Shown here: positions 27,431 through 37,097 of the stretch, piece by piece | Layout: every line of letters starts with the position of its first letter | How positions within the stretch are numbered: position 1 is the first letter of the stretch | From: Sporomusaceae bacterium | GTDB taxonomy: Bacteria > Bacillota_C > Negativicutes > Sporomusales_B > UBA7701 | Length of the DNA: 64,000 nt | NCBI GenBank assembly: GCA_022839045.1 | Contig: JALHDI010000010.1 | Location: 66,759 to 130,758, forward strand | Direction: 5' to 3' | Notes under the pieces: generated by a model | Database searches by the model: none | Seen by the model: the letters and a program-made list of their open reading frames with translations, nothing else | Told to the model about the DNA's origin: nothing | Made by a program: the position numbers and the translations under genes

Positions 27431-27500
27431 GGCAGAAGAGGTAAAGACAATAATTCCGCTGACGGAGTAGCGGCACCAAGAAAAATCTTGGCCGCCCGTA

Positions 27501-28337
27501 TCAGAACTCTGCCATCTTCCTCAGAACTTGAGCAGTGGCGTTCAATTCCTCAATCGAAGCCGAGATTTCCTGCAAAGCCGCCGCCTGTTGGGCAAATACT
27601 TCATCCGATCCTTTCAAATGAGCTGCGATCTCTCCCACGCGCGCCTGCACGCTTTTCAAGGTGGTATTGATCTGGTTAATGCTTTCGGCGCTGGAATTGG
27701 ACAGCTTCCGAATTTCTTCGGCGACAACGCTGAAGCCGCGTCCGTGTTCACCGGCGCGAGCCGCTTCGATGGCCGCATTGAGACCCAATAAGTTTGTTTG
27801 CGAGGCGATGTTGCGGACGACATTGATAATGTGGTCGGTATGCTCCGTTTCTTTGCCGGTCTTGTCCGCCAGTTGGGTTATGCCCATATTGGTTTCGACC
27901 AAACTTTGCACGCCTGAGGAAACCTGCCCAATGCCGGCAGAAACTTGCTCCAGCGAAGCGGCCAAGTTATCCGCCATCGTCTTGAGTTCATTCTGCTGCG
28001 CCAGGCTGTAGCCAACGCTGAGGCAGCCGACGATATGACCGGTTGAATCTTTAATCGGTACAGCGATGGTGCGGATAACCGTGCCGAGAATTTCCTTGGG
28101 GATAATCCTCATAATTGTTTTATCGGTGCGTATCGCCTCATGTGTCGAGGTGCCCGGATTGATCGGGTCGCCGACTTTAAGTGTCACGCCAAGCTTTTCG
28201 GTATTCATTGTCGCAATTGTTTTTTCCAGGTCGGTTAAGGCGAGCGATACGACCTGCCCGAAACAGTTTGAGATAACCGGCATCACCGCCTTGACCGCGG
28301 CAAGCATATCCATATCTAATTCCTGCATTTCTGCCAC
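27501..28337 (-). CDS. Soluble methyl-accepting chemotaxis protein
   Basis: About 278 residues without membrane segments. A cytosolic sensor region (residues 1-105, ending [20 protein letters not shown]) is followed by a short MCP signalling domain with the hairpin tip [20 protein letters not shown] and [15 protein letters not shown]. The GTG at 28337 (10 nt after AAGGAG) is my choice; a GTG at 28346 and an ATG at 28328 are alternatives. It should signal through CheA/CheW from a soluble ligand or redox state. No chemotaxis partners are nearby. Confidence 0.88.
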   Translation of the reverse strand: MAEMQELDMDMLAAVKAVMPVISNCFGQVVSLALTDLEKTIATMNTEKLGVTLKVGDPINPGTSTHEAIRTDKTIMRIIPKEILGTVIRTIAVPIKDSTGHIVGCLSVGYSLAQQNELKTMADNLAASLEQVSAGIGQVSSGVQSLVETNMGITQLADKTGKETEHTDHIINVVRNIASQTNLLGLNAAIEAARAGEHGRGFSVVAEEIRKLSNSSAESINQINTTLKSVQARVGEIAAHLKGSDEVFAQQAAALQEISASIEELNATAQVLRKMAEF

Positions 28338-28482
28338 TGGTCCCACTCTCCTTATACTGGTTACCTCAGCTTTAATGCCAGGTATTTTTTTCGAGATTCC
28401 GCGTCGGTTTTGTCGATACTCGTTCGAAGTTGATTTCCTTGTCCAGCAGGTAGAATATCCCCTGATCTCTGGAGTGGAATAG

Positions 28483-28518
28483 ACCGGGGCACGCCTACCC
28501 TTGCAGGTGTGCCCCGGT
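28483..28518 (-). terminator. Strong hairpin after the symporter gene
   Basis: ACCGGGGCACGCC pairs with GGTGTGCCCCGGT, directly after the symporter stop at 28526. The plus-strand side is followed by TTTT, the minus side is not, so it may work best as a 3' stabilising hairpin for the minus operon or as a terminator for plus-strand reads. Confidence 0.6.
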
Positions 28519-28525
28519 TTTGCGA

Positions 28526-29998
28526 TTACGCTTCGAGACTGGCAGCCAGATCAGCCTGCGTTTTTGCGTTGCTGGTGCAAAGGCTTACTGCGACGAAAAC
28601 GGCCATATTGACGACGAGTGCCACGAAGCCGGCATTGAGGTTCATCCCGGCAAAGCTGAACGGATCCATCTTGCCCAGAATGAGGGCGAAGACGATGATT
28701 TCGCCGACAACCAGCCCGCTGAACGCGGCGATCTTCGTGGCCTTTTTCCAGTACAGTCCCAAGACGAGCATCGGGAAGAACTGGGTCACGCCGGAGTAGC
28801 CGGTCAGAAGGAGGTTAACCAGCATATTCGGCAGGAAGATGGCTAAGCACAGGGCCACACCGGTGAGGGCGAGAACCACCATCCGCGCTATTTTCGTCAT
28901 GTTTTCGGGTTTGGTGTCCTGGCCGATCGTTTTGCAGTAGATGTTGCGGGTGAAAAGCATCGATGTGGACAGGATAAGGTCGGCCGCAGGGATCATGCAC
29001 GCCAGCGCGCCGGCGCCGCCTACGAGGCCGAGCGCCCAGCCGGGGAAGACCTGTTGAACGATGGTCATGAAGGCCATGTCAGGGGTTTTCAGCGCCGGTA
29101 CCAGTACGAGCAGGGCGGTAAAGCCGATCATCATCGGGAAGATCATGCAAAGCTGGTAGAGGGGAAGGTACACGGCGTTGTGGCGGAGGACGTCGGGCGA
29201 TTTAGCGCTGAAGCTGTTCGCCGAGAAGTGGGGCCACATATAAAAGCCCAGACAGGTAAGCGCGATCGTCGACATAGCCCAGCTTACATCCAGCGTTTTC
29301 GTGCCACCGGGCATCGCGAGGAAGCCGGGTTTGGCGGCCTCGATGGCTTCGAACATGCCACCGACGCTGCCGAAGTAGTGTATAGGCAGATACAAGCCGA
29401 AGAACACGACGGCGATAATCATCACGATATCCTTGATGACCGCAGTAACGGCGACCCCTTTGAGACCGCTGAGGTACACGAAGGAAGCCACCATCGTGAA
29501 AGCGATGAGCATTGCCGGAACCCGCGTGATCAAGCCGTAGGAGCAAGTTTCGATGATCAACCCGAGGCCGGTTAACTGAAGCTGCAGATAGGGAAGCAGG
29601 AAGGCGACGCCGATCACCGCCGTAAGCAGGCCCAGCGGCTTGCTGTTGTAAATATGCTCGATAATATCAGGCTGGGTCATCAGGCCGTGTTTCCTGCCTA
29701 TCGGGGCCATGGACGGAAGGATGTAGAAGCCGATCAGGTAAGCCAGCGCGCCGTAGCCCAGTATGTAAAAGGTCGGGCCTCCGCGGGCATACGCCCAGCC
29801 GCTTGCTCCCAGGAAGGCGAAAGCGGTGTATATTTCTCCGGCCAGGATGAACCAGTTCAGCCAGCGGCCGAAGTTGCGCCCGCCGACGGCCCATTCTTCC
29901 AGGCTCATTTTTTTGTTCATCCCTGGGATCATGCCGACGATTGTCGATCCTACGACAAAGCAGAAAATGACGGCTAGAGCCATTACTTCATTACCCAA
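28526..29998 (-). CDS. Sodium:solute symporter (SSS) family transporter
   Basis: 490 residues, about 13 helices. The SSS pattern includes [20 protein letters not shown] near the N-terminus and [20 protein letters not shown] later. The TTG start follows AAGGGGTGAC. PanF/PutP-like members co-transport Na+ with amino acids, pantothenate or organic acids. It lies with a DUF3311 protein, an M20 hydrolase and a PLP gamma-lyase under a sigma-54 promoter, so an amino-acid-type substrate (possibly methionine-related) is likely but not proven. Confidence 0.92.
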   Translation of the reverse strand: MGNEVMALAVIFCFVVGSTIVGMIPGMNKKMSLEEWAVGGRNFGRWLNWFILAGEIYTAFAFLGASGWAYARGGPTFYILGYGALAYLIGFYILPSMAPIGRKHGLMTQPDIIEHIYNSKPLGLLTAVIGVAFLLPYLQLQLTGLGLIIETCSYGLITRVPAMLIAFTMVASFVYLSGLKGVAVTAVIKDIVMIIAVVFFGLYLPIHYFGSVGGMFEAIEAAKPGFLAMPGGTKTLDVSWAMSTIALTCLGFYMWPHFSANSFSAKSPDVLRHNAVYLPLYQLCMIFPMMIGFTALLVLVPALKTPDMAFMTIVQQVFPGWALGLVGGAGALACMIPAADLILSTSMLFTRNIYCKTIGQDTKPENMTKIARMVVLALTGVALCLAIFLPNMLVNLLLTGYSGVTQFFPMLVLGLYWKKATKIAAFSGLVVGEIIVFALILGKMDPFSFAGMNLNAGFVALVVNMAVFVAVSLCTSNAKTQADLAASLEA

Positions 29999-30031
29999 CT
30001 AAGTCACCCCTTCATTTCGAACTTTCACCGA

Positions 30032-30217
30032 CTATTCAGTCTTATTGGTGTACAGCTTGTACAGAATGCTGGTGCAGATAAAGGTTACGATAATACCGGT
30101 CATCAGCCAGAAGGCCACGAACGGCAGCCCAAGAACGAACGGTTTAACCCGGTTGGCGAACGGCAGCAAGCCGATTATCCAGATGAACGGAATAATCGTG
30201 AAGACTATTTTAGCCAT
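30032..30217 (-). CDS. DUF3311-type small membrane protein
   Basis: 61 residues starting at the ATG at 30217, 6 nt after AAGGAGGT; longer starts overlap the M20 gene. Two helices (IVFTIIPFIWIIGLLPFAN and FWLMTGIIVTFICTSILY) give the DUF3311 pattern. Such proteins are regularly encoded just before an SSS symporter, as here, and are thought to be its small partner. Confidence 0.85.
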   Translation of the reverse strand: MAKIVFTIIPFIWIIGLLPFANRVKPFVLGLPFVAFWLMTGIIVTFICTSILYKLYTNKTE

Positions 30218-31451
30218 GCTTTTCCACCTCCTTTTCAATAGTGGTCGCCGGCCTGTTGCCATGTTTGTCTGCTCCCATTCCCAAGGCCAGCGCCATGTTG
30301 CCAAGTATTGCCTCTTGCATCTTATCGATGCTGATGCTGTCCTCCACCGTGTGGCAGTGCTGTTCTTCCGAGGGGGCGAAAACGATTACCTTGCTACCCT
30401 TTGCGCGGAAATGCCCGCCGTCGGTGGCAAAGCCGCACATCCCCACCTTGACTTCGCGGTCGAAAGCAGTTTGGAGGATAGCCTGCGCCCTGACCACATC
30501 GGCGTCATCGGGACTAGTGACAAAACTCGGTTCGCCTGCGGGAGCCCGGCCCTTAAACCCGTTGTAGCAAACGAGATCCCGCATTTTTATTTCGATATCG
30601 GCGGTTACCCCTGGTATCAGGCAGTCGTCGACCAGCGCCCTGATCCGCTGCAGCAGACTCGCTTCCGAATCCCCGGGGATGTTACGGCAATCCAGGGACA
30701 GTTCCACTCTTCCCGGGGTAACGTTGCTGCTGGTCTGGTCGGTGGAATACAAAGTCGGAGCCAGAGAGGTCGTTCCGAACATGGGATCGGCTTTCATTTG
30801 CAGATTTTCCAGCGCCAAAATCAGCCGGGCGGCGGCGAAATGAGGGTTGCTGCCGAGGGCAGGCATGCTGGCGTGCGCGGATTTGCCGCGGAAAGTGATG
30901 TCGAACTGGCACCGGCCGCGGTGGCCGATCCTGATCTCGTTGTTGGTCGCCTCTCCCAATACCACGATCGCCGGGGCCAGCGTCTGCGAGAGGTGGATGC
31001 TGCCGAACCCCGCCGTCTCCTCGTGGATGACGCCAACGACCCAAATGTCGCCCGGCGGCACCAGGCCCGCTTTTTTCAAGGCGGCCACCGCTACGAGCTG
31101 GCAGGCGAACGCCCCCTTGGTATCGCTGGCCCCGAGCCCCCAAATCCTGCCGTCAGCCACCGTACCCGCGAAGGGGTCGTATTTCCAGGCTGAGCTGCTG
31201 GGGGCGACCGTGTCCAGGTGACAGTTGAACATAATCGCTTTTGCGCCGCCGCCTTTTATACAGCCGATGACATTGCCGGCTTCATCCACCGTGACGGAAT
31301 CGAACGCCAGATCGCGCATATAACTGGCCGTAAGGGCGGCCATCCCACCCTCGTTTCCGGACACGCTGGGGGTTTGGATCATTCGTTGGGTCATCTTCAC
31401 GGCCGGGTTCACCAGACTGGCGGCCAGTTCCCTAAGAAGTGCAATATCCAT
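30210..31451 (-). CDS. M20 family metallopeptidase/deacylase (ArgE/DapE/YgeY-like)
   Basis: 413 residues from the ATG at 31451, after AGGGGG. Metal-site and catalytic motifs are visible: FNCHLDTVAP, WGLGASDTKGA, IHEETAGFGS, and near the end CHTVEDSIS. The dimerisation domain carries HRGRCQFDITFRGKSAHAS. The family hydrolyses N-acyl amino acids, dipeptides or related amides with two zinc ions. In this operon it would release an amino acid for the gamma-lyase. Confidence 0.9.
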   Translation of the reverse strand: MDIALLRELAASLVNPAVKMTQRMIQTPSVSGNEGGMAALTASYMRDLAFDSVTVDEAGNVIGCIKGGGAKAIMFNCHLDTVAPSSSAWKYDPFAGTVADGRIWGLGASDTKGAFACQLVAVAALKKAGLVPPGDIWVVGVIHEETAGFGSIHLSQTLAPAIVVLGEATNNEIRIGHRGRCQFDITFRGKSAHASMPALGSNPHFAAARLILALENLQMKADPMFGTTSLAPTLYSTDQTSSNVTPGRVELSLDCRNIPGDSEASLLQRIRALVDDCLIPGVTADIEIKMRDLVCYNGFKGRAPAGEPSFVTSPDDADVVRAQAILQTAFDREVKVGMCGFATDGGHFRAKGSKVIVFAPSEEQHCHTVEDSISIDKMQEAILGNMALALGMGADKHGNRPATTIEKEVEKHG

Positions 31452-31461
31452 GTGCGTCCCC

Positions 31462-32640
31462 CTACAGTTTGGCAAGTGCCTGTTCGAAATCAGCCACGAT
31501 ATCCTCGATATCCTCGATACCGACCGACACGCGGATCAGGCCGTCGCCGACGCCGTAGGACTCGCGCTCGGCCACGGGAATGGCGCGGTGGGACGTCTTG
31601 CCGGGATGGGAAGTGGTGGTCGACGGCCCCGCCAGGCTGGGGACAAGTTCCACCAGCTGCAAATCTTCGATAACCGCGCGGGCGCCGGCAAGCTCGCCTT
31701 TCACCGTGAAGCTCAGCATGCCGCCGAACCCGTCCGCAAGCTGCTTGCAGGCGATTTGGTGGGACTTGGAATTTTTGAGCCCGGAATAGTTGACCGCTGT
31801 CACTTTCGGATGGCTTTCGAGATATTCCGCCAACTGCAGAGCGTTGGCGGAATGCCGCTCCATCCTGAGGGCGAGAGTCTTCAGGCCGCGGAGAACCAGC
31901 CAGGCGTCGAACGGGCTCAGCGTCGGGCCCAGCGTCGTGCCGACTTTTCTAACCTTGTCGATAAACGCTTTGGGGCCGACAACGACCCCGCCGGTGATAT
32001 CGCTGTGCCCGTTGAGATATTTCGTGGCACTGTGGACGACTACATCCGCGCCGTGGGCGATCGGGCGGCAATGGAACGGCGAGGCGAACGTATTGTCGAC
32101 GAATACCTTGGCGCCGACCTTGCCGGCCAGGCGGGCCACTTCGGCGACATCGATGACCTCCATCAGCGGATTGCAGATGGTTTCCAGATAAACCACCTTG
32201 GTATTGGGCTTGATGGCCTTTTCGACCGCGGCAAGGTCGGTGAAATCCACGAGGGTAACGTCAACCCCTACGCGGGGAATCTCGTTTTTCAACAGGGAAT
32301 AAGTGCCGCCGTAAAGCACCTGGTGAGCGACCACGTGATCGCCGCTCTCTACGCCGGCCAAAAGCGCCATGGCGATCGCCGCCATACCCGACGAATACGC
32401 GGCTGCCGTCTCTCCACCCTCCAGCAGGGCGACGGCCTGTTCCAACTGCTCTACGCCGGGGTTGCTTATCCGGGAATAAATATAGCCGGAAGATTTCTGC
32501 TCATAAATGTCGTCGATCTGTTGCAGCGTGTCGAAAGTCCATACTGACGAGGCAAAAATCGGTGATACTTTGGCTTGAGTAACTGACTGGATAACTTTTG
32601 ACCCCGCATGTACTGCCATGGTTCCCATTCGCTTTTTCAT
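31462..32640 (-). CDS. Cys/Met-metabolism PLP enzyme (methionine gamma-lyase/cystathionine gamma-lyase type)
   Basis: 392 residues from the ATG at 32640, after GGAGG. Fold-type I hallmarks are YSRISNPGVEQLEQAVALLE, YSSGMAAIAMALLA, VFVDNTFASPF and the PLP-lysine motif VHSATKYLNGHSDITGG. The C-terminus has AGPSTTTSHPGKTSHR. Members cleave methionine to methanethiol, 2-oxobutyrate and ammonia, or act on cystathionine or homoserine esters. First position in a sigma-54 operon with a hydrolase and a symporter favours catabolism over biosynthesis. Confidence 0.9.
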   Translation of the reverse strand: MKKRMGTMAVHAGSKVIQSVTQAKVSPIFASSVWTFDTLQQIDDIYEQKSSGYIYSRISNPGVEQLEQAVALLEGGETAAAYSSGMAAIAMALLAGVESGDHVVAHQVLYGGTYSLLKNEIPRVGVDVTLVDFTDLAAVEKAIKPNTKVVYLETICNPLMEVIDVAEVARLAGKVGAKVFVDNTFASPFHCRPIAHGADVVVHSATKYLNGHSDITGGVVVGPKAFIDKVRKVGTTLGPTLSPFDAWLVLRGLKTLALRMERHSANALQLAEYLESHPKVTAVNYSGLKNSKSHQIACKQLADGFGGMLSFTVKGELAGARAVIEDLQLVELVPSLAGPSTTTSHPGKTSHRAIPVAERESYGVGDGLIRVSVGIEDIEDIVADFEQALAKL

Positions 32641-32666
32641 ATAATCGCCTCCTGACATATAATACG

Positions 32667-32682
32667 TGCAATTTTTATGCCA
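32667..32682 (-). promoter_or_regulatory. Sigma-54 (-24/-12) promoter of the gamma-lyase operon
   Basis: TGGCATAAAAATTGCA on the minus strand: invariant GG and GC separated by exactly 10 nt. The expected start is near 32655, about 15 nt before the gene start and upstream of its GGAGG. A sigma-54 activator is encoded divergently at 32859. Confidence 0.85.
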
Positions 32683-32802
32683 TGAATTTGAAAATCCATG
32701 GCCGCCGTTTTGGGTAAGTAATAATAAATTATAGGAAAATAGAAAACAAACCAGCGATAATTATCGGAAAAGGCTTTTTCCGGTCAGCGGCGAATGTAAT
32801 TC

Positions 32803-32822
32803 TGCAAAAGTTCGTTTTTGCG
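32803..32822. promoter_or_regulatory. Candidate activator (enhancer) site
   Basis: Inverted repeat TGCAAAA-N5-TTTTTGCG lies about 120-140 bp upstream of the gamma-lyase -24 element, a usual enhancer distance, and just before the activator's own gene. A related inverted repeat lies at 34971-34997. Binding by the neighbouring activator is a guess. Confidence 0.4.
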
Positions 32823-32858
32823 AAGGGCTTTTCCCTAATCTGAGTAGGAGGAGTGACA

Positions 32859-34850
32859 ATGCCTGTTGTTAAAAAGTCAAACCAGCCGAATCTTGTCCCT
32901 GCCGAAAGGATTGTGCACTACTCGGAATGGGAAAAGTTCATTTACGAAGGAGTCATCTCCGAGGGAGTCCGCGAACTCATCCGCGAATCGTGGGAACGCT
33001 GCGCGAGAATGAAGGTTGATCCCTTCGTTCTCGGGGCCCGCAGGATACTTACGGCGGCTGAACTGGAAGCCCGCAAACAGCGGCGGAAAAACTTTCTCGA
33101 AATAGGCACCCCCCACGTCAGAACCCTTTACGGGCTCGTCAGGGACAGCGGTTTCACGCTGTTTCTGACCGACGAGGAAGGGGTCATCCTCCTGCTGGAA
33201 GGCGACCCTAAGGAGCTTGAGCGGCAACAACGGATAAATCTCGTCGAAGGCGCCGTATGGACCGAGAGCGAAACCGGCACCAACGCCGTGGGCACGGCCA
33301 TCGCCACCGCCAAACCCATCCAGATCGTCGGCGGGGAGCATTACTGCTCCTCCCAGCATGAAATCACCTGCTCGGCGGCGCCGATTTTCGGGCCTGGCGA
33401 CGAATTCATCGGCATCCTGAACATGTCGGCGGCGAGCAAAAAGGTGCATTCCCACACCCTCGGCATGGTCGTCGCGGCCGCCAAGGCCATCGAAAACGAG
33501 CTGAGGATCAAAAGGGCCCTCGAAGCCCTGATAGCCGCCAATAATCTTATGGAGACGACCCTGGTCGCCGTGCCGGAAGGGATCGTGACCCTCGACAAAC
33601 ACGGCAACGTCGGCCATCTCAACCCGCGCGCCGCCCAGCTCCTGGGCGTTGCCGAGGGCGAAGTCATCGGCCGGCATATAAACGTCGTCTTCAATTGCAT
33701 GCCGCCCCTCTCGCAGATTATCGAAAAGGGCGCGGTGATGGAAAACGTTCAGGTCGCTTTTGAAAGAGGGCGGGACACCGTCCGCTACACCATCAACGCC
33801 AGAGCGATCGCCTCCCAGTCCACCGGCATCACCGGCGCGTTGATCGTCATTCACGGCAAGGAGGTCCACCGCCTTGTCAACGAAATGACCGGCGCCCATG
33901 CCCAACTTACTTTTCACAACATCATCGGCGGCAGCAAAAAAATGGCCCAGGCCAGAGATCTGGCCCGTAGCGCCGCGCTCACCAACTCCACCGTACTGCT
34001 GCTGGGAGAAAGCGGCACCGGCAAAGAGCTGTTCGCGCAAAGCATCCATAACGGCAGCCGGCGCAAGGGACCGTTCATCGCCGTCAACTGCAGCGCCATT
34101 CCCCGTACCCTCATCGAGAGCGAACTATTCGGCTACGAGGCCGGCAGCTTCACGGGCGCCAGCCGCACCGGCCGCCCTGGCAAATTCGAGCTGGCCCACG
34201 GCGGGACCATTTTTCTCGACGAAATTGGCGACATGCCGCTCGATCTGCAGGCCATCCTCCTCCGGGTGCTTCAGGAACGGGCCGTGGTTCGGGTGGGCGG
34301 CCACAAGCCGATCGACATAAACGTACGCGTAATCGCCGCCACCAACAGAGACTTGCTCGCCAAGGTCCGCGACGGATCTTTCCGCGAAGACCTCTACTTT
34401 CGTCTCAACGTCGTAACCGTTAATATTCCGCCGCTCCGGGAACGGAAAGAAGACATCCCCCTGCTGGTCGAGTACCTGCTGCCGCAGATCAGCAGGCGGA
34501 TGGGGAAAACCGTGCAAAGCGTCACGCCGCGCGTGCTCAGGCACCTCCAGGAATATCAGTGGCCGGGAAATGTGCGCGAACTGGAAAACCTGCTGGAGCG
34601 GGGCGCCGTCGTCGCCAAGGGCGCAATCCTCGATACCGGCGACATCCCCGAAGCGAGGGTGAAAATAGAACCTTTTCAGCCTGGCCGGACGGAAGAAATG
34701 CTGACCCTGTCCGAAATTGAGAAAAGGGCCCTGATCGCCACCCTTAAACAGACCAACAACCTGGTAAAAGCCGCCGGCATTCTCGGGATCAGCAGAAGCA
34801 CGCTTTATCGGAAGATAAGCGAATACAACATCACCATCGCCGAAACCTGA
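32859..34850 (+). CDS. Sigma-54-dependent transcriptional activator (AcoR-like: GAF-PAS-AAA+-Fis)
   Basis: 663 residues from the ATG at 32859 after GGAGGAG. An N-terminal AcoR-type sensor with GAF-like region (about 60-210; [20 protein letters not shown]) and a PAS domain (about 225-335) precede the AAA+ module, with GESGTGKE at about 383-390, the sigma-54 contact loop [15 protein letters not shown] (GSFTGA rather than GAFTGA) and [13 protein letters not shown]. The C-terminal Fis-type helix-turn-helix is [19 protein letters not shown]. The absence of a response-regulator domain suggests direct ligand sensing. The three -24/-12 promoters nearby are its likely targets. Confidence 0.93.
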   Translation: MPVVKKSNQPNLVPAERIVHYSEWEKFIYEGVISEGVRELIRESWERCARMKVDPFVLGARRILTAAELEARKQRRKNFLEIGTPHVRTLYGLVRDSGFTLFLTDEEGVILLLEGDPKELERQQRINLVEGAVWTESETGTNAVGTAIATAKPIQIVGGEHYCSSQHEITCSAAPIFGPGDEFIGILNMSAASKKVHSHTLGMVVAAAKAIENELRIKRALEALIAANNLMETTLVAVPEGIVTLDKHGNVGHLNPRAAQLLGVAEGEVIGRHINVVFNCMPPLSQIIEKGAVMENVQVAFERGRDTVRYTINARAIASQSTGITGALIVIHGKEVHRLVNEMTGAHAQLTFHNIIGGSKKMAQARDLARSAALTNSTVLLLGESGTGKELFAQSIHNGSRRKGPFIAVNCSAIPRTLIESELFGYEAGSFTGASRTGRPGKFELAHGGTIFLDEIGDMPLDLQAILLRVLQERAVVRVGGHKPIDINVRVIAATNRDLLAKVRDGSFREDLYFRLNVVTVNIPPLRERKEDIPLLVEYLLPQISRRMGKTVQSVTPRVLRHLQEYQWPGNVRELENLLERGAVVAKGAILDTGDIPEARVKIEPFQPGRTEEMLTLSEIEKRALIATLKQTNNLVKAAGILGISRSTLYRKISEYNITIAET

Positions 34851-34943
34851 CCTATCTTGCCGCCGAATCGGTCCGGCAACCACGAACTGATCTAAAATCG
34901 GCCATCCGTGACCTGAAATGGGACATTTTTCGACCAGAAGTCC

Positions 34944-34969
34944 GCCGGGAGGAATCCCGGCCCTTTTTT
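34944..34969 (+). terminator. Rho-independent terminator after the activator gene
   Basis: GCCGGGA pairs with TCCCGGC, then CC and six T residues. It separates the activator gene from the lipoyl-carrier operon. Confidence 0.85.
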
Positions 34970-34970
34970 A

Positions 34971-34997
34971 TGCAAAAAAACCCGGCGATTTTTTGCG
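34971..34997. promoter_or_regulatory. Second candidate activator site
   Basis: TGCAAAA and TTTTTTGCG form an inverted repeat resembling the one at 32803-32822, but with a longer centre. It lies only about 21 bp from the -24 element, close for an enhancer, so it may be a coincidence of A/T runs. Confidence 0.3.
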
Positions 34998-35017
34998 CAA
35001 ACCGCTGGTCGACGACT

Positions 35018-35033
35018 TGGCATGATATTTGCA
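35018..35033 (+). promoter_or_regulatory. Sigma-54 (-24/-12) promoter of the lipoyl-carrier operon
   Basis: TGGCATGATATTTGCA with GG and GC separated by 10 nt, close in sequence to the gamma-lyase promoter. It lies 43 bp before the TTG start of the GcvH-like gene. Confidence 0.87.
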
Positions 35034-35075
35034 ATGTATAGGGGCGGCAAACCGCAGCAAAGGAGTTGATGTTTT

Positions 35076-35516
35076 TTGCAGGTCGACAAGTACAGTTTTC
35101 CCGACGATTATTATTTCGACAAGCATCACTTCTGGGCCAGGCCGGAAGGCGAGCTTGTCGTCATGGGCATGACCGAATACGCCACGGCTATGGCGGGCGA
35201 GATGGTCTTCGTCGAAGTCGTTGGCCCCGGGAAAAAGGTTCAGCAGGACAAGGCGTTCATGTCGGTGGAATCCGGCAAATGGGTGGGCAGAGTTTTTGCC
35301 ACCTTTTCCGGGGAAGTTGCCGAATTCAACGAAGAGCTGGAATTCGAACCTGCCCTTATCAACCGCGATCCATACGGCGACGGCTGGCTGGTGAAGATCA
35401 GACCCGACAACCTGGAGGCGGAAGTGGGCAAGCTGCTCACCAACGAAACGCTGAAAGCCTGGCTGGAGCCGGAAATCGAAAGACAGAAAAAGCTGGAAGC
35501 GAAAAAAGCGCTGTAA
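35076..35516 (+). CDS. GcvH-like lipoyl-carrier protein
   Basis: 146 residues from a TTG start 10 nt after AAAGGAG. It has the H-protein fold: DKHHFWARPEGELVVMGMTEYAT, GEMVFVEVVGPGKKVQQ, and the lipoylation loop FMSVESGKWVGRVFA with Lys68 as the predicted lipoyl site, then FSGEVAEFNEELEFEPALIN. No gcvP or gcvT is present; instead lipoate ligase, LipS-like and LipT-like genes follow. That matches the lipoate-binding proteins (LbpA) of sHdr-type gene clusters better than glycine cleavage. Its redox partner here is unknown; the AhpD-like product and HdrB/HdrC are candidates. Confidence 0.88.
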   Translation: MQVDKYSFPDDYYFDKHHFWARPEGELVVMGMTEYATAMAGEMVFVEVVGPGKKVQQDKAFMSVESGKWVGRVFATFSGEVAEFNEELEFEPALINRDPYGDGWLVKIRPDNLEAEVGKLLTNETLKAWLEPEIERQKKLEAKKAL

Positions 35517-35594
35517 CCGGCTAACGAAACCGACTTCGTGATTTGTTCCCTTGCCACTTCAAAAAGCAAATAATCATAAAGGGAGAGGTAAAAA

Positions 35595-35948
35595 ATGGCG
35601 GAAAACAGAGCAAAAGCGATTCTCAAGGACTTTACCGACGGGTTGGCACGGGCCCAGGTGGCTATGCCGAAAACCATCCAGGCTTACATTGACCTGGAAA
35701 AGTATTCTCTCGCCAATTACGGGGTATTTGACGGCAAGACGAAGGAACTGTTCATGCTGGCCCAGGGCGTCAGGACCCCCTGCAAATATTGCATCGTCAT
35801 CCATACCTACAACGCGATCCGCGAAGGCGCTACAAAAGAGGAAATCTACGAAGCCGCCAGTTCGGCCATTCCTTTCGGCGGGGCCAAGACATTCGCCTAC
35901 GCCTGCACCTACCTGACCGAAGCTGTCGAGGCTTTCTGGGTCGACTGA
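35595..35948 (+). CDS. Carboxymuconolactone decarboxylase/AhpD-like protein
   Basis: 117 residues, all alpha, with KTKELFMLAQGVRTPCKYCIVIHTYNAI carrying Cys63, Cys66 and His70, the redox-active CxxC-xxx-H of AhpD-type proteins. In mycobacteria AhpD is re-reduced by a lipoyl protein, so its place right after the lipoyl-carrier gene suggests a thiol-disulfide pair. The start is at an ATG 7 nt after GGGAGAGG. Whether it reduces peroxide or some other substrate is open. Confidence 0.88.
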   Translation: MAENRAKAILKDFTDGLARAQVAMPKTIQAYIDLEKYSLANYGVFDGKTKELFMLAQGVRTPCKYCIVIHTYNAIREGATKEEIYEAASSAIPFGGAKTFAYACTYLTEAVEAFWVD

Positions 35949-36051
35949 CCCAGGGAGAGCCCAATTTGCACTTTGGTTGATCATTCCGGGCACCATGGTT
36001 TACGGCTGTGGTGCTTGGTGTGTTATTGGCGGTTTAGGCGGGGTGATATAG

Positions 36052-37080
36052 ATGAACTTGCGGGTGGCGAATGCTGGTCAGGGGCAGGAAGGGCGCTCTT
36101 CCCTCCTGGTCGGCGGCGACGGGGCGTGCGGAATAAATTGTTCCTATTGCAGCTTATGCCGGGACGGCACCGCCTCCCTGGACGCCGAGATCCTGGCAGG
36201 CTGGCTGAAAATCGGCCGGCAGACTATACGGGAGATCGAGCTTATTACCGCCGGCTATCCCGGCTGCGCGGACGACCTTTGCCGCCTGGCCGGGGATTTT
36301 AAGAGCGGCGGGACGAAGACGGTGGCCGTCTGCCTTGGCCCGGGGACAGCGAGGGAAAAAATCGACTTTGCCGTCTTGGCCGCGGCCGGGGTCGACGAGG
36401 TAGCCTTTTCGCTGACCGCTGCTTCGCGAAACATTGACCAAAGGCTCCGGCCTTGTCCCGACGGCTGCCCGTGGTGGGACGACTGCTGGGAAATGGCCGA
36501 AGCCGCCCTGAGGGTTTTCGGCGCCGGCAAGGTCGCCTTCAATATGGGGCTGGGACTGGGAGAGACGGAGCAGACCGCTTTGCTGATAATGCAAAAGGCG
36601 GAGAGGAAGGGGATACGATCGCGGGTCAGCCCCCTGGCGACCCGTTCCGAGCCGGGCGGCAAGCCGGCGGTAAGCCGCGGCAAGTTTTTGCGCGTGCTGG
36701 CCGGCCTTCACATCCTTTCCCGCGGCCTGGCTGTGGTCGAGCAGATGCAGTTCGGGGACTTCGGCCAAGTTATCCACTTCGGCTTGCCGGCAGACCATTT
36801 TCTCACGCTGATAACCGGCGGCGAGGTTCTCGATTCCGCATGCGGCTACGTGGATTGTGCCAACTTCGGACAGCCGCCGGCCGCGGGATCAGGCGCGGGC
36901 AGCGGGGGCGACGACGTCCTCCGCCAGATCTGCACCGTGGACTGGGAAGAGGCCTGGATGACACAGCGCAAGCTCCACCAAATTGATGAGCGCGACTTTG
37001 ACGATGAGGAAATCGAAGCCGAAAACGGCTCAGTTTACGCGATGATCGCGGAATTGGGCAAGACCAGCTTCCCGAAATAG
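36052..37080 (+). CDS. Radical SAM protein, divergent member of the lipoate cluster
   Basis: 342 residues. The radical-SAM cluster motif is CGINCSYC (Cys26, 30, 33). A glycine-rich region (FNMGLGLGETEQTALLIMQ) matches the C-terminal half of biotin-synthase-like enzymes. It resembles the next gene (37098) in layout but is clearly diverged. The tail is acidic (DERDFDDEEIEAENGS). LipS1/LipS2 systems need two radical SAM proteins; this third one may have an added task such as sulfur donation or modification of another substrate. No specific function can be assigned. Confidence 0.85.
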   Translation: MNLRVANAGQGQEGRSSLLVGGDGACGINCSYCSLCRDGTASLDAEILAGWLKIGRQTIREIELITAGYPGCADDLCRLAGDFKSGGTKTVAVCLGPGTAREKIDFAVLAAAGVDEVAFSLTAASRNIDQRLRPCPDGCPWWDDCWEMAEAALRVFGAGKVAFNMGLGLGETEQTALLIMQKAERKGIRSRVSPLATRSEPGGKPAVSRGKFLRVLAGLHILSRGLAVVEQMQFGDFGQVIHFGLPADHFLTLITGGEVLDSACGYVDCANFGQPPAAGSGAGSGGDDVLRQICTVDWEEAWMTQRKLHQIDERDFDDEEIEAENGSVYAMIAELGKTSFPK

Positions 37081-37097
37081 GACAGGGGGCAGATATA

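Noticed and set aside
28372..28480. Minus-strand frame upstream of the chemoreceptor reading like coding sequence ([20 protein letters not shown])
   Set aside because: It may be the tail of a lost gene, but it is short, has no start or family match I can name, and lies between a hairpin and a normal gene start.
35066..35524. Alternative frame of 152 codons over the lipoyl-carrier gene
   Set aside because: The other frame gives a clear H-protein fold with the lipoylation motif; this one has no conserved pattern.
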